DNA from: Phaseolus vulgaris
Lineage: Eukaryota; Streptophyta; Magnoliopsida; Fabales; Fabaceae
DNA length: 64,000 nucleotides
Reading direction: 5' to 3'
Assembly: GCF_000499845.2 (NCBI RefSeq)
Contig: NC_023757.2
Coordinates: 6,296,118-6,360,117, forward strand
Shown here: in pieces, positions 24,431 to 36,300 of the stretch
How positions within the stretch are numbered: position 1 is the first letter of the stretch
Layout of the letters: each line of letters begins with the position of its first letter
Notes under the pieces: model-generated
Databases searched by the model: none
What the model was told of the DNA's origin: nothing
The model's input: only the letters and a program-made list of their open reading frames with translations
Made by a program: the position numbers and the translations under genes

Positions 24431-25620
24431 TTATACATGTAATTAACACACATAATATTTTTTGTGTTTTTATCCCATAGTTATTATCTATTATTTTTGT
24501 CGTATCAAATGTGTGCCTCAATTTAAAAAAATCATGGTAAATTGATAATTTATTGTTTTTTTTACACCCTCATAACAACCATCCTCAGTATTATTATTTT
24601 ATTAAATTTTTACATTATTTAATTATAAATTTATCTTTTTTTACTTATCTTACTATTAGAAATTATATACATATTTACATTTTTTTACCATGTTTTCAAA
24701 ATTATAGATATAATACAATTAAATATAAAAAAATGTTAATAAATATTTTTTTGTAGTTTTTAACTAACTCTCAATATATAATATTATAGTTTAATTTGGT
24801 TTAGAATTAAAATGACAGAGAGAAGATTAAGAAAAAAAGACGTAATTTATAATTTATTTTTGACAAAAATGTTCTTATAATCTTAAAATTTAAAATAAGA
24901 TATACAAACAAAAATAAAATCGGAAAAAAATTATAAACACCAAAAAATAGTTATAAAATATTTGAGCAGAAATTCTCTTTATATATTCTTATAGATAAGA
25001 CTCCACATGATATTTATTATTCATACAATGCATCGTCTCTATTAAAAAGTCAATTTATTAATGATGCAGTATTTATTATTTATATTATTGTCGTGAATAT
25101 TAATGTGTGTTAACAACATTCAAAATTGTGATAAAAAAATGAAAAAAAGTTATTGTAGAATTAAAAAACAGTTATTCCTCCTTATTTTTAGTGCATGAAT
25201 CCTCCCAATTTAAAAAACTATTACGTGTTTAGTATTTAGTGATTTTAATGGAATCATAGGTAAAATAATGGTTATAAATTTTACAATTTATCCCATAGTT
25301 ATTATCTATTTTTGTCGTATCAAATGCGTGACTCAATTTAAAAAAATCATGATAAATTGATAATTCATTGTCTTTTTTACACCACATAACAACCATCCTC
25401 AGGATTATTATTTTATTACAAATTTATCTTTTTTTATATATATATTTTTAAAACAATTACATGAGAATTAGGTGGTTGTGAACGTATATTTTTTGGTTTA
25501 AAAATGTGGATTTGTTTAAGTCCACACTATAACCTCCCTCCCACTAATTTTGTCTACTGGCTAAAAGAAGCACAAACCAATCACAAAATCCAAAGCAAAA
25601 AATAAAAGTAAATAAATAAT
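24431..25620. other. Intergenic, with a duplicated segment
   Basis: No gene. The text TATCCCATAGTTATTATCTATT..TTTGTCGTATCAAATG.GTG.CTCAATTTAAAAAAATCATG occurs at about 24472-24535 and again at about 25289-25350, with the following TTGATAATT.ATTG.TTTTTTTACACC and CATAACAACCATCCTCAG also shared. It is a diverged direct duplication of about 150 bp, 815 bp apart. Confidence 0.6.
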
Positions 25621-25628
25621 GACAACCA

Positions 25629-25635
25629 TATAAAA
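25629..25635 (+). promoter_or_regulatory. Candidate TATA box of the J20 gene
   Basis: TATAAAA lies about 80 bases before the ATG. No other core motif is evident. Confidence 0.3.
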
Positions 25636-25714
25636 TCGATAGGTCATAAAGAGCAAGGCCAAAACGCAAGTAAGAGCGAGAGAAAAGTAGATAGAAAGAC
25701 AAATAACAATAATA

Positions 25715-26992
25715 ATGCGGTGTCATGGCTTAACCGTACACGGAAGCAACCACCGTGGCTTCTGCGTCCCCACCGTGTCTCCGGCGTTCTTGAGACCCAC
25801 CCGACCCGTCACCCGTATCGCGTTTCCCAAGGCTACTCTGAAGAACGAGGGACTAATGACGGAGTTCAGCTTCTACGAGCTTCTGGGTATACCCGAATCC
25901 GGTTCCTTGATGGACATTAAGAACGCGTACAAGCAACTCGCCCGAAAGTACCACCCGGACGTCTCTCCTCCGGGTCGGGTCGAGGAGTACACCAAACGGT
26001 TTATTCAGGTGCAGGAAGCCTACGAAACTCTCTCCGATCCTTCCCGAAGAGCCATGTACGATCATGACATGGCCAAGGGCATTAACTTCGCTTTCAACGC
26101 CCGCAGACGCCGCAACTACCACGATCAGGTATGCCTCGTTGCATCTAGGGTTGCATAAATACTCCTCTCGATCGCTTGATTTCCGATTTCAATTCTGTGT
26201 TTGCCCAGCTTCTGATTCATACGATTCAATGATTTCTTCTGTTTTCTGTTTCTGGAATCGCTTTTCTTCCCCGATCCTGCCTCATGTTCGGTTGCTCTTT
26301 TACTCTTTTTTTTAATTCTTAAATTAAGAGGCTTTGCACTCACAATCCGTGTGAACTTGTTTTGGTCAGGTGGTTGTTTTAATTGTGTTCTGACTTGTTG
26401 TGATGTATTACTTATGGCTTATAATGCTTCAAGAATCTTGTAGATAATTCTTTTGTCAGTTTCTAGTGTATAGCTGTAGTATCGAGCACTATAAATCGTT
26501 TATATCTGATTTGTTTGGGATATTTTCATCTTGAGTCTCAAAGTTATGATTTGATAAAAGTTAGGATTTACAGATGATTTCTTTACTACTGATTTGTTTA
26601 CCCTATCTAAGTCTTGAACACATAATTTGACTGTTGGAGTACCGTACAATTTTAACCTGGAATGGGAATTGTTTCATGAAGCATCATACACTTTTGAATT
26701 CTGATATTTGATATTTCTGGGTGCTTGTTATAACTTGGAAATGGGAAATTCTTGCTGTTCTGTGCCTTTTTTTCAAGTTGAAAAAGATTTACAGTTCTAG
26801 GGGTCACCTTGCTTCTTTGGAATTTCTTTTTCCCGGTGGTAATACATAGTCTTCTTGCTATGAACTTATATATTAGTGTTTAATGTGTCCCTACAAAGAT
26901 GACTATTGCTCTGCACGTATCCATAGATTTCTACAATTTATGAGGACTATGACACAGGTCCTTATGATATGAAAGTTTCCTTGTATAAATAG

Positions 26993-27025
<33 letters not shown>

Positions 27026-28024
27026 TCTTTTCATTCTGGATTATTCTTTTTTCCATTTTGAAGATGTCGACTTCAATCCCATCTCACCACCACAGAATCT
27101 GCACTTGTGTGTTGTAGTGGTATTATTGTATATTAGTTGTATAGTTGCCTCTTCAGCAGATGAAAGTGTTGTACAAGTTAAATTTCATTTTCATGAGTAT
27201 AAGCTGATTTGTCCTTGCTGCGAGGTGGTATTAATGTTTGCAATGTCTATTAACTTCTGCACTGTACCTACACTCAGTCAGGCTATTTTCACAAATTATG
27301 AGGGCTTTTGGCAGAGACTTTTTTATGCATTTTCCTGGTATTTAAATATTAATTGGTTGTTTCTTCCTATTCTGCCTTTTGTTCCTTTTTTCCATTTCTT
27401 TATTGGTTTTTAATATGTCAACTTCAATCCCTGCCCACCACAACGAAACCTGGATAAGTACGTTTTCCTGTAGAACATGTAATAATTGACTCTTCAGCAC
27501 ATTATAAGTCGTAGAGGTTAACAGTGTCCGTGGATATAATTTAAATGTCCAACCATAATGAGACTGAGTGTGATCTTAATTATTTCTTTATTCATATTTG
27601 CCATTTTCTCATAGTGGTAATGAGTAGTAGGACCTACTACGGGAATTCGTGAATCATGCATTCTAAAGAGATGGGGACATTTGAATTCATTGTATTTGGG
27701 TGTGCGGTTGTCCAATTCCCTGTGAATTGTTGCTCTCATGTAACTTTTTTTTCTTCTATATTTAAATTTGCGAAAAGGGGGGTGTGGTAGTTTGGCTAGA
27801 ACACTTATTTGTTTTACTCACTGATCAAAGCTGTTGCTTTTCAAAAGGTGGTGGAGCAGAAAACTGAATGGAAATCTAGGTGGCAATCTCAACTGTCAGA
27901 GCTGAAGAGAAGAAGTAGCAGCAAGGATGGTGGAGGAGGGAACATGTCATGGGCAGCTAGAATGCGCCAGCAGAGGGATGAATTGTCTAATGAATTGCCT
28001 AATGAATATTCTAATGAATCATGA
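25715..28024 (+). CDS. J20: Chloroplast J-domain co-chaperone DnaJ20 (J20)
   Basis: Two exons, 25715-26128 and 27848-28024, join at CAG|GTATGC and TTCAAAAG|GTGGTG in phase 0 to give 196 residues, close to the Arabidopsis J20 length (about 197). Residues 1-48 are rich in basic, Ser, Thr and Pro residues without acidic clusters until the end, fitting a chloroplast transit peptide. The J domain spans about 51-116: FSFYELLGI, helix II KQLARKYHPDV with the catalytic-loop HPD at 80-82, and EAYETLSDPSRRAMYD. The carboxyl tail VVEQKTEWKSRWQSQL and NMSWAARMRQQ is diagnostic for the J20 family. In Arabidopsis J20 delivers inactive deoxyxylulose 5-phosphate synthase to Hsp70 for refolding or Clp degradation, tuning isoprenoid supply; that role is inferred by homology. 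The first ATG of the frame was taken as start. Confidence 0.93.
26993..27025. repeat. ATT microsatellite in J20 intron
   Basis: Eleven uninterrupted ATT units inside the single intron of the J20 gene; likely length-polymorphic. Confidence 0.95.
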
Positions 28025-30225
28025 CTAGGATGTAACTAATTGTATATAGACATATATATAATACATGTGTACATCTACTCTAGATCAAATCAGATATAAT
28101 ATGAATCATGAGAAAATGTGCCATTCCTGAAACAAAAAGTTTGCGACTCTAGGCCATTTTAGTGTGTCTAGATGAACATTTGCAAAATTAATTTTGAAGT
28201 GAAGTTACTTACATTTAGATTTTTTTTTTCTGAAAGTAAATCAGTAGATGAATTAAGTATAAATTTTTTATTTAATGCAAACCAAAACCCTTTTGTTGGT
28301 AATTTTGGGCCGTGAGAAGATATTTGGGGTGCCTATTTATGTGCAAGATGGGAGAGAGGTAAATATTGTTTCTTGAAGATGGTAATTATCTTAGTTTTCT
28401 TTGCCAATAAGTGGGATAATGAACTTTGGTTTTCGTTAGTGCATGGTGGAATCTCAGGGGTGAATTGTTATTGAATTAATCTCCACAAATTATACTATTT
28501 GAAAGCCACTTAATAAACATGTTATGTGGAGAAAGATTAGTATGATGGTGGGGATGTTGTTGGGTCAATTGATAAATGGAAAAGCTATTGGTTTAATTAA
28601 TTGCATAGTGGACGAAATTTGCGGAGTTGAATCAGCAAAAGAGTAGGAAAATAAGCATTTGTAACAATGATAAAAGATTCCCAAAATAAAATGGATGTTA
28701 CAGAATTAATTATAAATTAATCAGAAGAACAAAAACTTGAAAAAAAATAAAGAAAATGAAGTTAGGTAGGAAATGCGAATAACAATTTATAAAAAGATGT
28801 TAAAGTCTATTACTTAAATTTATCTTTAATGTTATACACTCTTTTACACCTTTATTTTCAGATTAATTTTTAGTTTATTTTCTTTGGAAAAAAGTTGGAC
28901 ACTATTTCCTGTAATTTTTCTTTACTTTTCTCTTGCGATAATAAACAATTTAGTTTTCTAATTTATTTTACTAGAGTTGCGCTATATTTTCCTCAAGAAT
29001 TGTAATTTATGATTATAGTTTATTTCTTATGAATTAGTTAGATTATTTCATCGATTTTAGTTATTTTTTAAAATTAATCAATTTTAATTTGATTTTCACC
29101 ATACTATTAGAATGACTGGAATTTAAATCATAAATGATCAACCTTAATTTTTATTTTAATTCTTATGTTTATTTTCAATGTTCTAATATATTGTCAAGGA
29201 TAATCAAGTATTTGTGACCGAGAACATTAGATGAAAGTTGAAAACGATAAAAATTATTTTTGATCAACGAGCTTATATGTAAGATATAACATATATAAAA
29301 CTAACCACAAATTCACTATTATAAATTATAAATGAAGCTCATATTATGTAAGAATTGAGTAATTTAATTTAAGATTACAAGAGGTTTAAATTAGATTAAG
29401 TATGAATTTTAAATATTTAAATTTCATTTTATAAAAACTACTATCTCTTTAAAATCAATTTTTCTCAACCTTTTTATGAAGTTTTTTAGTTATTTGATCA
29501 TTCTTTTCAAGATCTAAGTCGATCTTAGGAGTGCTAACAAAAAGGAGAAGATAATCTATTAATCATAATTTGTTTAGAGTAAGTTTCTCTTTGTCCCATT
29601 TTCTTAGGAGTTTCATTTTGCCTCTTTTTCTTGGGACTTTCTCTTTACCTTTTTTTCTTGGAATGATTTCTTATTGTATTGTTTGCATGCTTAGGATTAT
29701 ATGCTTGCATGTAAAGTTTGGTAGGCAAATAAATCTCTACTAGTTTAAGGTTGTAGTGATACCTTTAGTTTGATAATCACGAATTTCTGTTAGTAGGTTC
29801 AGGCTTTTTGCGTTAAAATTAACATTTGTTGGGTTTTGCATGAACTTAGTAAGCATAACACTTCTAGAAATAAGAGGAGAGAAAAGCTTAAAAGGGAGTT
29901 ACAAGAACAAGGAGTGATATCTCTGATTTGAAAAACATGTTTACTCAGTTTCTTAAAACTTCTAAAAATTCTAAGAAAACATATGAGAGGTCCAAACCAA
30001 AGATAATCTCATCCTTTATTGCCTCTATAACAAAATAGAACAGAGATGAACAAAAGAATAAACTGAAGACAAAGGATATGAGAATGAATATCTCTTCTTT
30101 CTTATTATTCAAATCAAAACAAATGGTCTGAATATATACAAGTAATACACTCATTCTAGTGTTTAACTAAAGAAGGAAATAATCAATATTAAATACTAGA
30201 ATCATAACACACAAAGATAAAATAA
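28025..30225. other. J20 3' flank and intergenic DNA
   Basis: The first 150 bases or so should be the J20 3' UTR. The rest is AT-rich without a supported gene. The minus-strand frame at 29945-30154 has no recognisable motif and overlaps possible LTR debris. Confidence 0.5.
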
Positions 30226-30228
30226 AGG

Positions 30229-30430
30229 TTATTCCCTTCTATAAAGAGAAATAACTGATAATTAGAAAGACACCCAATTATTCTTTTCTATAAAGAGAAG
30301 CAACTGATAATTAGAAAAGACACCTAATTATCCTTTTCTATAAAGAGAAGCAACTGATAATTAGAAAAGACACCTAATTATCCTTTTCTATAAAGAGAAA
30401 TAACTGATAATTAGAAAAGACTCCCAATTA
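30229..30430. repeat. 50-bp tandem repeat, four copies
   Basis: The unit TATAAAGAGAA(G/A)(C/T)AACTGATAATTAG.. starts at 30240, 30289, 30339 and 30389. Copies 2 and 3 are almost identical; the outer ones have small changes. Such minisatellites are often found in retrotransposon LTRs, and the flanks may be LTR debris. Confidence 0.9.
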
Positions 30431-30489
30431 ATATTAGGATCCTTCTGTAACTCTGGTATCCGTATCCTCTAATAGTCTCCCTTACATCC

Positions 30490-31208
30490 AAACTTTCTTT
30501 AAACTAAGAAATGAGCAAATTTTGTATCCTCCACCAAATTCTAAACATCAACATTCTTTGAATTCTAATGATCTTGGCAAGGAACACCAAAATTTTGGAT
30601 GTTCTTCCAATGAAAAACTATCTTTAACAGATCACGATGATAAAAGTTTAATTGATACTCAATCGTCTTCCCATGAAGAAGAAATATTTTAATATAAAGT
30701 TTTAGAATCTCAAGAAGAATAAGACCTAACAAAGTATTCTTTGTCTAGAGTTGAACCAGACATTGAAATGACCCCTTCTTCCTTAGAACACTTTTTTGTG
30801 GACTTACTTGAAGAAAATATTTTGTCTGGAGCTGAACCAGACATTTATGTAGAATTTTTTTGTGAGAAGTTGATTGTAGAAAAACATTTTTCTGGAGCTG
30901 AACCAGACATAGGAATAAACTCCTTTAGAAATAAACCTTGTGAAGTATTGCTTAAAATAAAACAAGAAGATTACACAAATAGGCAAATTCATAAGGTACA
31001 AAAACAAGTAAATAAAAATGACAACATACATACTCCTTGGATCCAATATGTTTATATCTCAGGTAAGGAGTACATTGACCTTGAAACCAAGGTCCTTTCT
31101 TACAATTTTCTTCTTACTTTTGTTGTGTATATTTCATTCATTTTACTATTAGATTGTTTCCATGGGTTAATCTTTAACCTTGGAGGACAAATTAAAACAC
31201 GAACATAA
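30490..31208 (+). pseudogene. Broken ORF with three SGAEPDI repeats, probable retroelement remnant
   Basis: A plus-strand frame of good codon character runs from about 30540 (NSKHQHSLNSNDLGKEHQNF..), hits stops at about 30690 and 30720, and continues open from 30724 to a stop at 31206-31208. The last part carries three copies of the motif S(R/G)(V/A)EPDI, encoded at about 30747, 30822 and 30891, each followed by a short acidic-aromatic stretch, and ends with a hydrophobic segment (LLTFVVYISFILLLDC) and LGGQIKTRT. I do not recognise the family. Its place just before an LTR-like region suggests an extra 3' reading frame of an LTR retrotransposon. Confidence 0.45.
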
Positions 31209-31230
31209 GGGTGGTGGCAAACATAGGTAA

Positions 31231-31860
31231 CCTGATGGAGGACCATCCCAACATATCTAACCACCATAACTTAGGCTAAGAACAAAGAAGATTATAAAGC
31301 TTTACAAAAGGTATTCTATCTCTTAGTCCTGTAAATAACTGTACATAGTATAGTAGGGAATTTTCTTTTTGACCTTGTATTTGGATCACAAGTAGAGTAG
31401 AAATAAATCCTAACCCTAGAGGGCTAGAAGTGCTTGGGAGAGCTTCTAGAAACCATAACTTGCTAAGCAAACTAAGGTTTGTAAATGCTTGGGCGGCAAG
31501 ACTCATAAACCATAACCCTAACTTACCATGCAAGCTAGGGTTTGGGTAGCTTCTTTCACACACTACTCCTCCCCTCCATGGCTATAAATAGAGCATTCCT
31601 TCTCTCTGTAAATGAAAACTTTGTTGAGTAATGAAACTCTGTCAAAATTTAGAATCATTCACTCTCTTATTTCAACTTTATTCATTGCTAGTGTTTAAGA
31701 AACCTAGCCTAGGACACCTTGAAGAAGAACATCCATTTCTTCTAAGTTTCCTTGTGAAACTCACAAATTCACTTCCTCATTTCAATTCCTACAATCCATA
31801 AATCCTTCCACTTCCAAATTCAATCACTCCATTCAGTCAAATGCAAGGAAGAAGCATGGA
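31231..31860 (+). mobile_element. LTR-like region with TATA box
   Basis: Less AT-rich than its surroundings, with a clear TATA box (TATAAATA at 31583-31590) followed 30-40 bases later by a leader-like CT-rich stretch. Upstream are two imperfect direct repeats containing CATAACTTGCTAAGCAAACTA and CCTAACTTACCATGCAAGCTA-type phrases about 65 bp apart. Start TGATGG at 31231 and the end are guesses; no second LTR or target duplication was found. Confidence 0.4.
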
Positions 31861-32489
31861 AGCCTTCGTATCTTTCATCATGAACTATTTACAAATAATA
31901 TCAGATGAAACCCCTTTGAGAAACACAATACAAAAGCAAATGGTTATAAGCATAAGACGCACGTTGTAACTTATATATATCAAACGATATAAGCACCGTC
32001 CAAGCATTAAGCTGAACACGATAACATGAAAGTGACCATGCCTAATCTTTACATTCTTAGAATGTCATGAATGATCTATGACATTGCATTTATGTTTTCT
32101 GAATCTTATTTGGCATTTCTAACTTATAGAAAACATTAGTATCAAATAAAATTAATGTATTAAATGTTTTTATAAAGAATTTGACTAGGTAGTATTATAT
32201 ATAAAAGTCTTCGAAAAATAGAGTTTGAGTTGTTTCTAAATCAAAGACTTTTTCGAAATATGATTAGTGGAATAATAGCTAGGTGAAGAGAAATTATGCT
32301 TCAACGTTATGAATTATTATTTACTTGGGAGGAATTTAAACAGAGTTTAAATGTTAAATATATGAGAACAAAAAGTTTAAATAACTCACAAATATTAAAT
32401 GGCATTATTTCAGTGATACCCATGATTTAAATTATAAATTATATTATTCAATGATACTTATTTTATTTTCATATATTATCAAAGGGAAT
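31861..32489. other. Intergenic, no feature seen
   Basis: AT-rich with no supported gene or recognised repeat. Confidence 0.4.
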
Positions 32490-32700
32490 TAAAGATGCAA
32501 ATAAAACAGATAATGGAGTCGCCACCATAGTTTATTGTGTAAAACTATGGAAAAACTAAAAAGATGGTTTGCGAATTAGATTTGGGGTCCAAGAGTCGGT
32601 TACGTGTAAGGAAGGTATTAACACCCCTACAACGTGTGTCTGAAGAGGTACCCCTAATTAAATATACAAAATGAGTGTGTTTTTATAAATGTTTATTTTC
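32490..32700 (+). repeat. Dispersed legume repeat containing GGAGTCGCCACC
   Basis: The stretch ATAATGGAGTCGCCACCATAG, then GTGTAAAACTATGGAAAAAC, GGTTTGCGAATTAGATTTGG, GAGTCGGTTACGTGTAAGGAAGG and TATTAACACCCCTACAACG is a repeat I recognise as widespread in legume genomes, probably from an Ogre-like LTR element (assignment uncertain). A homologous, inverted copy is present at about 55150-55310. Confidence 0.6.
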
Positions 32701-33117
32701 CCACAAAAATGAAAATAGAAAACATATTTAAAAGTAAAGAAAATATTTTTGAATATTTTACAAAGATAAACCTTAGTTCTACGTATTTTCCTTCATAACG
32801 AAAAATGAGAGTTTAAATATTTCTAAAGTTTAAATTTGAAAAATGTTTGTGACATTGCGAATTGGGCTTTTGAAAAGATGGAAAAAAGTGAAACGAAATT
32901 TTTGATAAAGGTAATCCGGAAAATGACCTTGCTCCTACGTAAGAACAGAAATACAGGGACTGGGTTTTTTTTTTTAGAAAATATTTGTTTGTTGATATTT
33001 TTAATTTTTAAATTTTAATTTTAATTTTGATTTTTTTTGTATTTTATATTTTTTATATATTTTTTAGAAAATAAGAGTTGGTCGGTGTATAAATAAAAAG
33101 GAGGGTGTGCGAAATAG

Positions 33118-33365
33118 CTAAGGTGCGGGCGGAGCCAGCAGAATGTGTCCAGGCTTATTTAGTTAGGGTGATTTGGATATTAAAAGTGCGATGCAAACAG
33201 TGAAATTGCTGGGCTAGCGGAATGGACCCAGGCTTGTTTGGTAAAGGTGGTGCGTTATTAAAAGTGCGGTATAGACAGTGACTTTCTAGGCCGACGGAAT
33301 GGGCCCAAGCTTGTTTGGTAAAGGTGTTGCGGTATTGAAAGTGCGGTGCAAATGTGAAAGGTGCA
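33118..33365 (+). repeat. Three imperfect 78-bp tandem repeats
   Basis: The phrase GCC/TAGCGGAATGG(G/A)CCCA(G/A)GCTTGTTTGG occurs at about 33134, 33213 and 33290, each followed by TAAAGGTG.TGCGGTATTAAAAGTGCGGT. It is GC-rich relative to the surroundings and continues the repeat element at 32490, so the two may form one transposable element. Confidence 0.75.
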
Positions 33366-33465
33366 GGGAGTGAAGATATTAATATGAGAGTTTCAAAAGT
33401 AATTAATATATGAAAAAAATAAAATGTCTTTAGCCCCAGCTTGTTAAAGGAACGTTAAACCAAAT

Positions 33466-33988
33466 GGAATTTCTTCCTGCACCCCTATATTTTTCTCACA
33501 ATGTTATGCAAAGACTAAACTGTGCCTACTATTTTTTAAAAACTCTAAAATGCACTTGAACTGTATTTATTTTTTTTTGCATTTTGGATCATGGAATCCG
33601 GAAAAATTTTGGATTCACACTTTCGGTAAAATTTTCAAAAAAAGCATTATGGATCCTCTAATCCGTAACAGAAATATGCATTCCGAATTCAGAATTCCAT
33701 AATTAAAAAAAAAACATTCTGGATTCACCAATCCGTAACAGAATTAAGCTTCCAGATTCAGCAATTCGAAAATCAATAATTTATGCAAAATTTGTTTCCA
33801 GAACACCCCTTCATCCGAAAAAAAAAAATGAACCAGTTCCTAATTGATGAATCCGTAGCACACCCCCAGATCCCGATTTCCAGTAACCACAGTGTCCTTT
33901 TTCAAATAAAAGGTCAAGGCCAGTTTCAGAATTTAAAAAATTGTGGGAGTGCAAGAACAAAAACATAAGGGTGCAGGAAGAAGAAGCC
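33466..33988. mobile_element. Mutator-like MITE, copy A (523 bp)
   Basis: Ends are inverted: GGAATTTCTTCCTGCACC on the left and the reverse complement GGCTTCTTCTTCCTGCACC on the right, with the next 12 bases also largely matching. The flanks are a perfect 10-bp direct repeat TAAACCAAAT (33456-33465 and 33989-33998), a target duplication of the size made by Mutator-like elements. Inside are short dyads such as GGATCATGGAATCC, GGATCCTCTAATCC and GGATTCACCAATCC. No transposase frame. Same family as 52748, 54274 and 58339. Confidence 0.85.
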
Positions 33989-33999
33989 TAAACCAAATA

Positions 34000-35680
34000 G
34001 ACAATAGCAATGATATATTGACCCATAGTTTCACTATACAACCTGATTGATGATATTAAAAAGAATATTTTTATCATTTCATAAAAAATTAAAATTTTAA
34101 ACAAAGAAAAAATGTTTTATCCTAAAATAAGGTTGTTTATTTATATTTTTCTATTATAATTTTTCAATTATATAATATAAAAATGTTTATTTGACAGCCA
34201 TACTCCAATCCTGCACCTTCAATAAATATTGATATTTTAATTATTTATAAAATTTATAATTTTTTAATTTTGAAATATTTTGTATCTTACTTGTATTTTT
34301 ATAAAGTGATTTTTTTTTATTTAATTTTTTTTATTATAAATATTAATATTTATTGTGGGAGGATGGTGTAAGAATGTCAAAACGGAGACGTTTCCACAAA
34401 GGTACAGCAGCAGATGCACTTCAACTTCTTTTGAAAATCTGTTGAAATCGTGTTCAAGAACAAACAATTTGTGGGAGCTCCAGCAGTGGGAGGAGTAGGG
34501 TCTGTCTTGAGTGTGTGGGGTACTGTATTTTTCCTTCAACTCTTAAAAACGGGAAAAGAAAGATGTGTTGTCTTCTTATCTTGTGAGAGTAGATGAGAAA
34601 TCACGTGAATGAGTGAAGAATATACGAAGTGTTTTTGGGTGTCCTTTGGGATTTGGCCAGAGAGCCTGTGTCATGCACCTGTGATTTGTTTTTCTTCAAA
34701 ATTGGGTGTTCACATATAACACATTAAAGAAGAAGAGCAATGCGGCAGATTGAGTGGATATCGAAGTAATGAAGATTCAAGTATCAACGTTTATATTCGA
34801 GGAAGTTAAAGAAAGTTTTTAAAAAGCCCTACATGCAAAGATCAATCAGAGAAATTGTTTCTATATTAAGTGTCTAATAACTATATGAAGATTTGAAGAA
34901 AATCTAAAGCTACAATGTATACATTCCAAAAGACTATATAGAGATCTCAAGGGTAAAAAATACAACAGGAGAGTGCATAGAAACAATATACAAAAGTGTA
35001 CAGAAAAATTGTGTAAAGTTGTGTTTAGAATTGTGCTTATACATTTTCAAATCCGCTAGTGAAAGCGAATATGTGAGAATTGATTTTTAAACGCAACCAT
35101 TGTGAAGTACACCTAGTGAGCCTTCTTTGTTCCTTCCAATTTAGTGTTTTTCTCAGGTGACCTTGCCAGCTCCCAATTCAACTTTGTATCTCGCTTTTAA
35201 TCAACTATGTACACAAATAACATGGATCACAAATATCATCAAGGAAGGAGAACACAATATGCATTTGAATTTTTTTTTTCTAACCATGTTTTTTGTATTT
35301 TCACCTTTCCCGATCAAGTGGTGTCAACTTTTTCACTTAGTCTTTTTTATTGCAACATTTTCTCTTTTATGTTATTGACATTGCTTGTTTTTCTCAAGTC
35401 TTCATGTACAAGTACAATCCAAATTGTTTTTACTTAATTGTATTAATACACATACTACTCTCTCTCCTTTCTGGTGAGGAAAGGTAGAATTCAAACATTC
35501 AAGTTCAGGGTATGTGTAAAGTCTAACTAAGGTTCACTAAGAAAGCTCGTTGTTTCTCATGTTGGGTTGATTTTTTGGCTCTAGGTTTCCAATTTTCAAC
35601 CACAGAACATGCATTGATTATTTCCATGCTCTTTATGCTTAAAGCAATGAAAAAACTCGACACAAAACCTGATGCAATGT
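34000..35680. other. Intergenic, no gene seen
   Basis: No recognisable protein on either strand. A minus frame at 34321-34539 has no motif. The part at 34790-35150 resembles an LTR-type leader in base composition but cannot be assigned. Confidence 0.4.
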
Positions 35681-35689
35681 GTTTTTGTG

Positions 35690-36300
35690 TTTGGAAGGAG
35701 ATTGATGACAACAAAAGTCTTTGAGGGAGGTTTGCACCTAATGGAAATGGAAAAGAGGCGTCTGTTTAGGTGCAAGATTCAAGGAAGAGGTTAAGTCAAT
35801 TTCCTTGAGGTTTCACTAGGCTTCAGAGCATCTAGCAAAGAGAGAATTGGAGAGGATGAGTTGAGAATTAAGAAACACAATTCATTGATCATCCAAATCT
35901 ATGTTTACAAAGCATGAATCACCTATTTATAGGCTCACAAGTGTTAAAACTATGTCCCTTAGGTCGGCTTCACCTTAGTTAAGTTAACTTAACTATGGTG
36001 AAGGTTAAACCTTGCAAGTGACTGTCCAAGCTCTTAAGGTGCTTTAGAAACCTTTTCTTGAGTGTCAAGTGAAGGTTTCTAGAGTTCCTTTGAGTTATTT
36101 TTATTCTATTCTAAAATTGGCTCAAGAATATAAAGGCTAAAGAAAAAATTACTTCTACTTTTTATAATTTGTACAAACTAAGACAAAGATTTCTTTCCTA
36201 TATTTATGTGAATGGCCTTCTGCTCTTAGCTAAGTGTATGGTGCCTTGAAAGTGAAGATGACCCTCCATCAAAATCAATTGAAAGTACTTAGCACATGTC
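35690..36300 (-). mobile_element. LTR-like region, minus strand, with 36-bp palindrome
   Basis: On the minus strand a TATA box (TATAAATA, RC of 35924-35931) is followed by a leader with TTGTGTTTCTTAATTC and GCCTAGTGAAACCTC. Upstream of the TATA box (plus coordinates 35968-36003) is a near-perfect 36-bp palindrome. The pattern of a palindrome or enhancer block, TATA and leader is typical of a plant LTR, but ends, primer site and partner LTR were not found. Confidence 0.4.
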
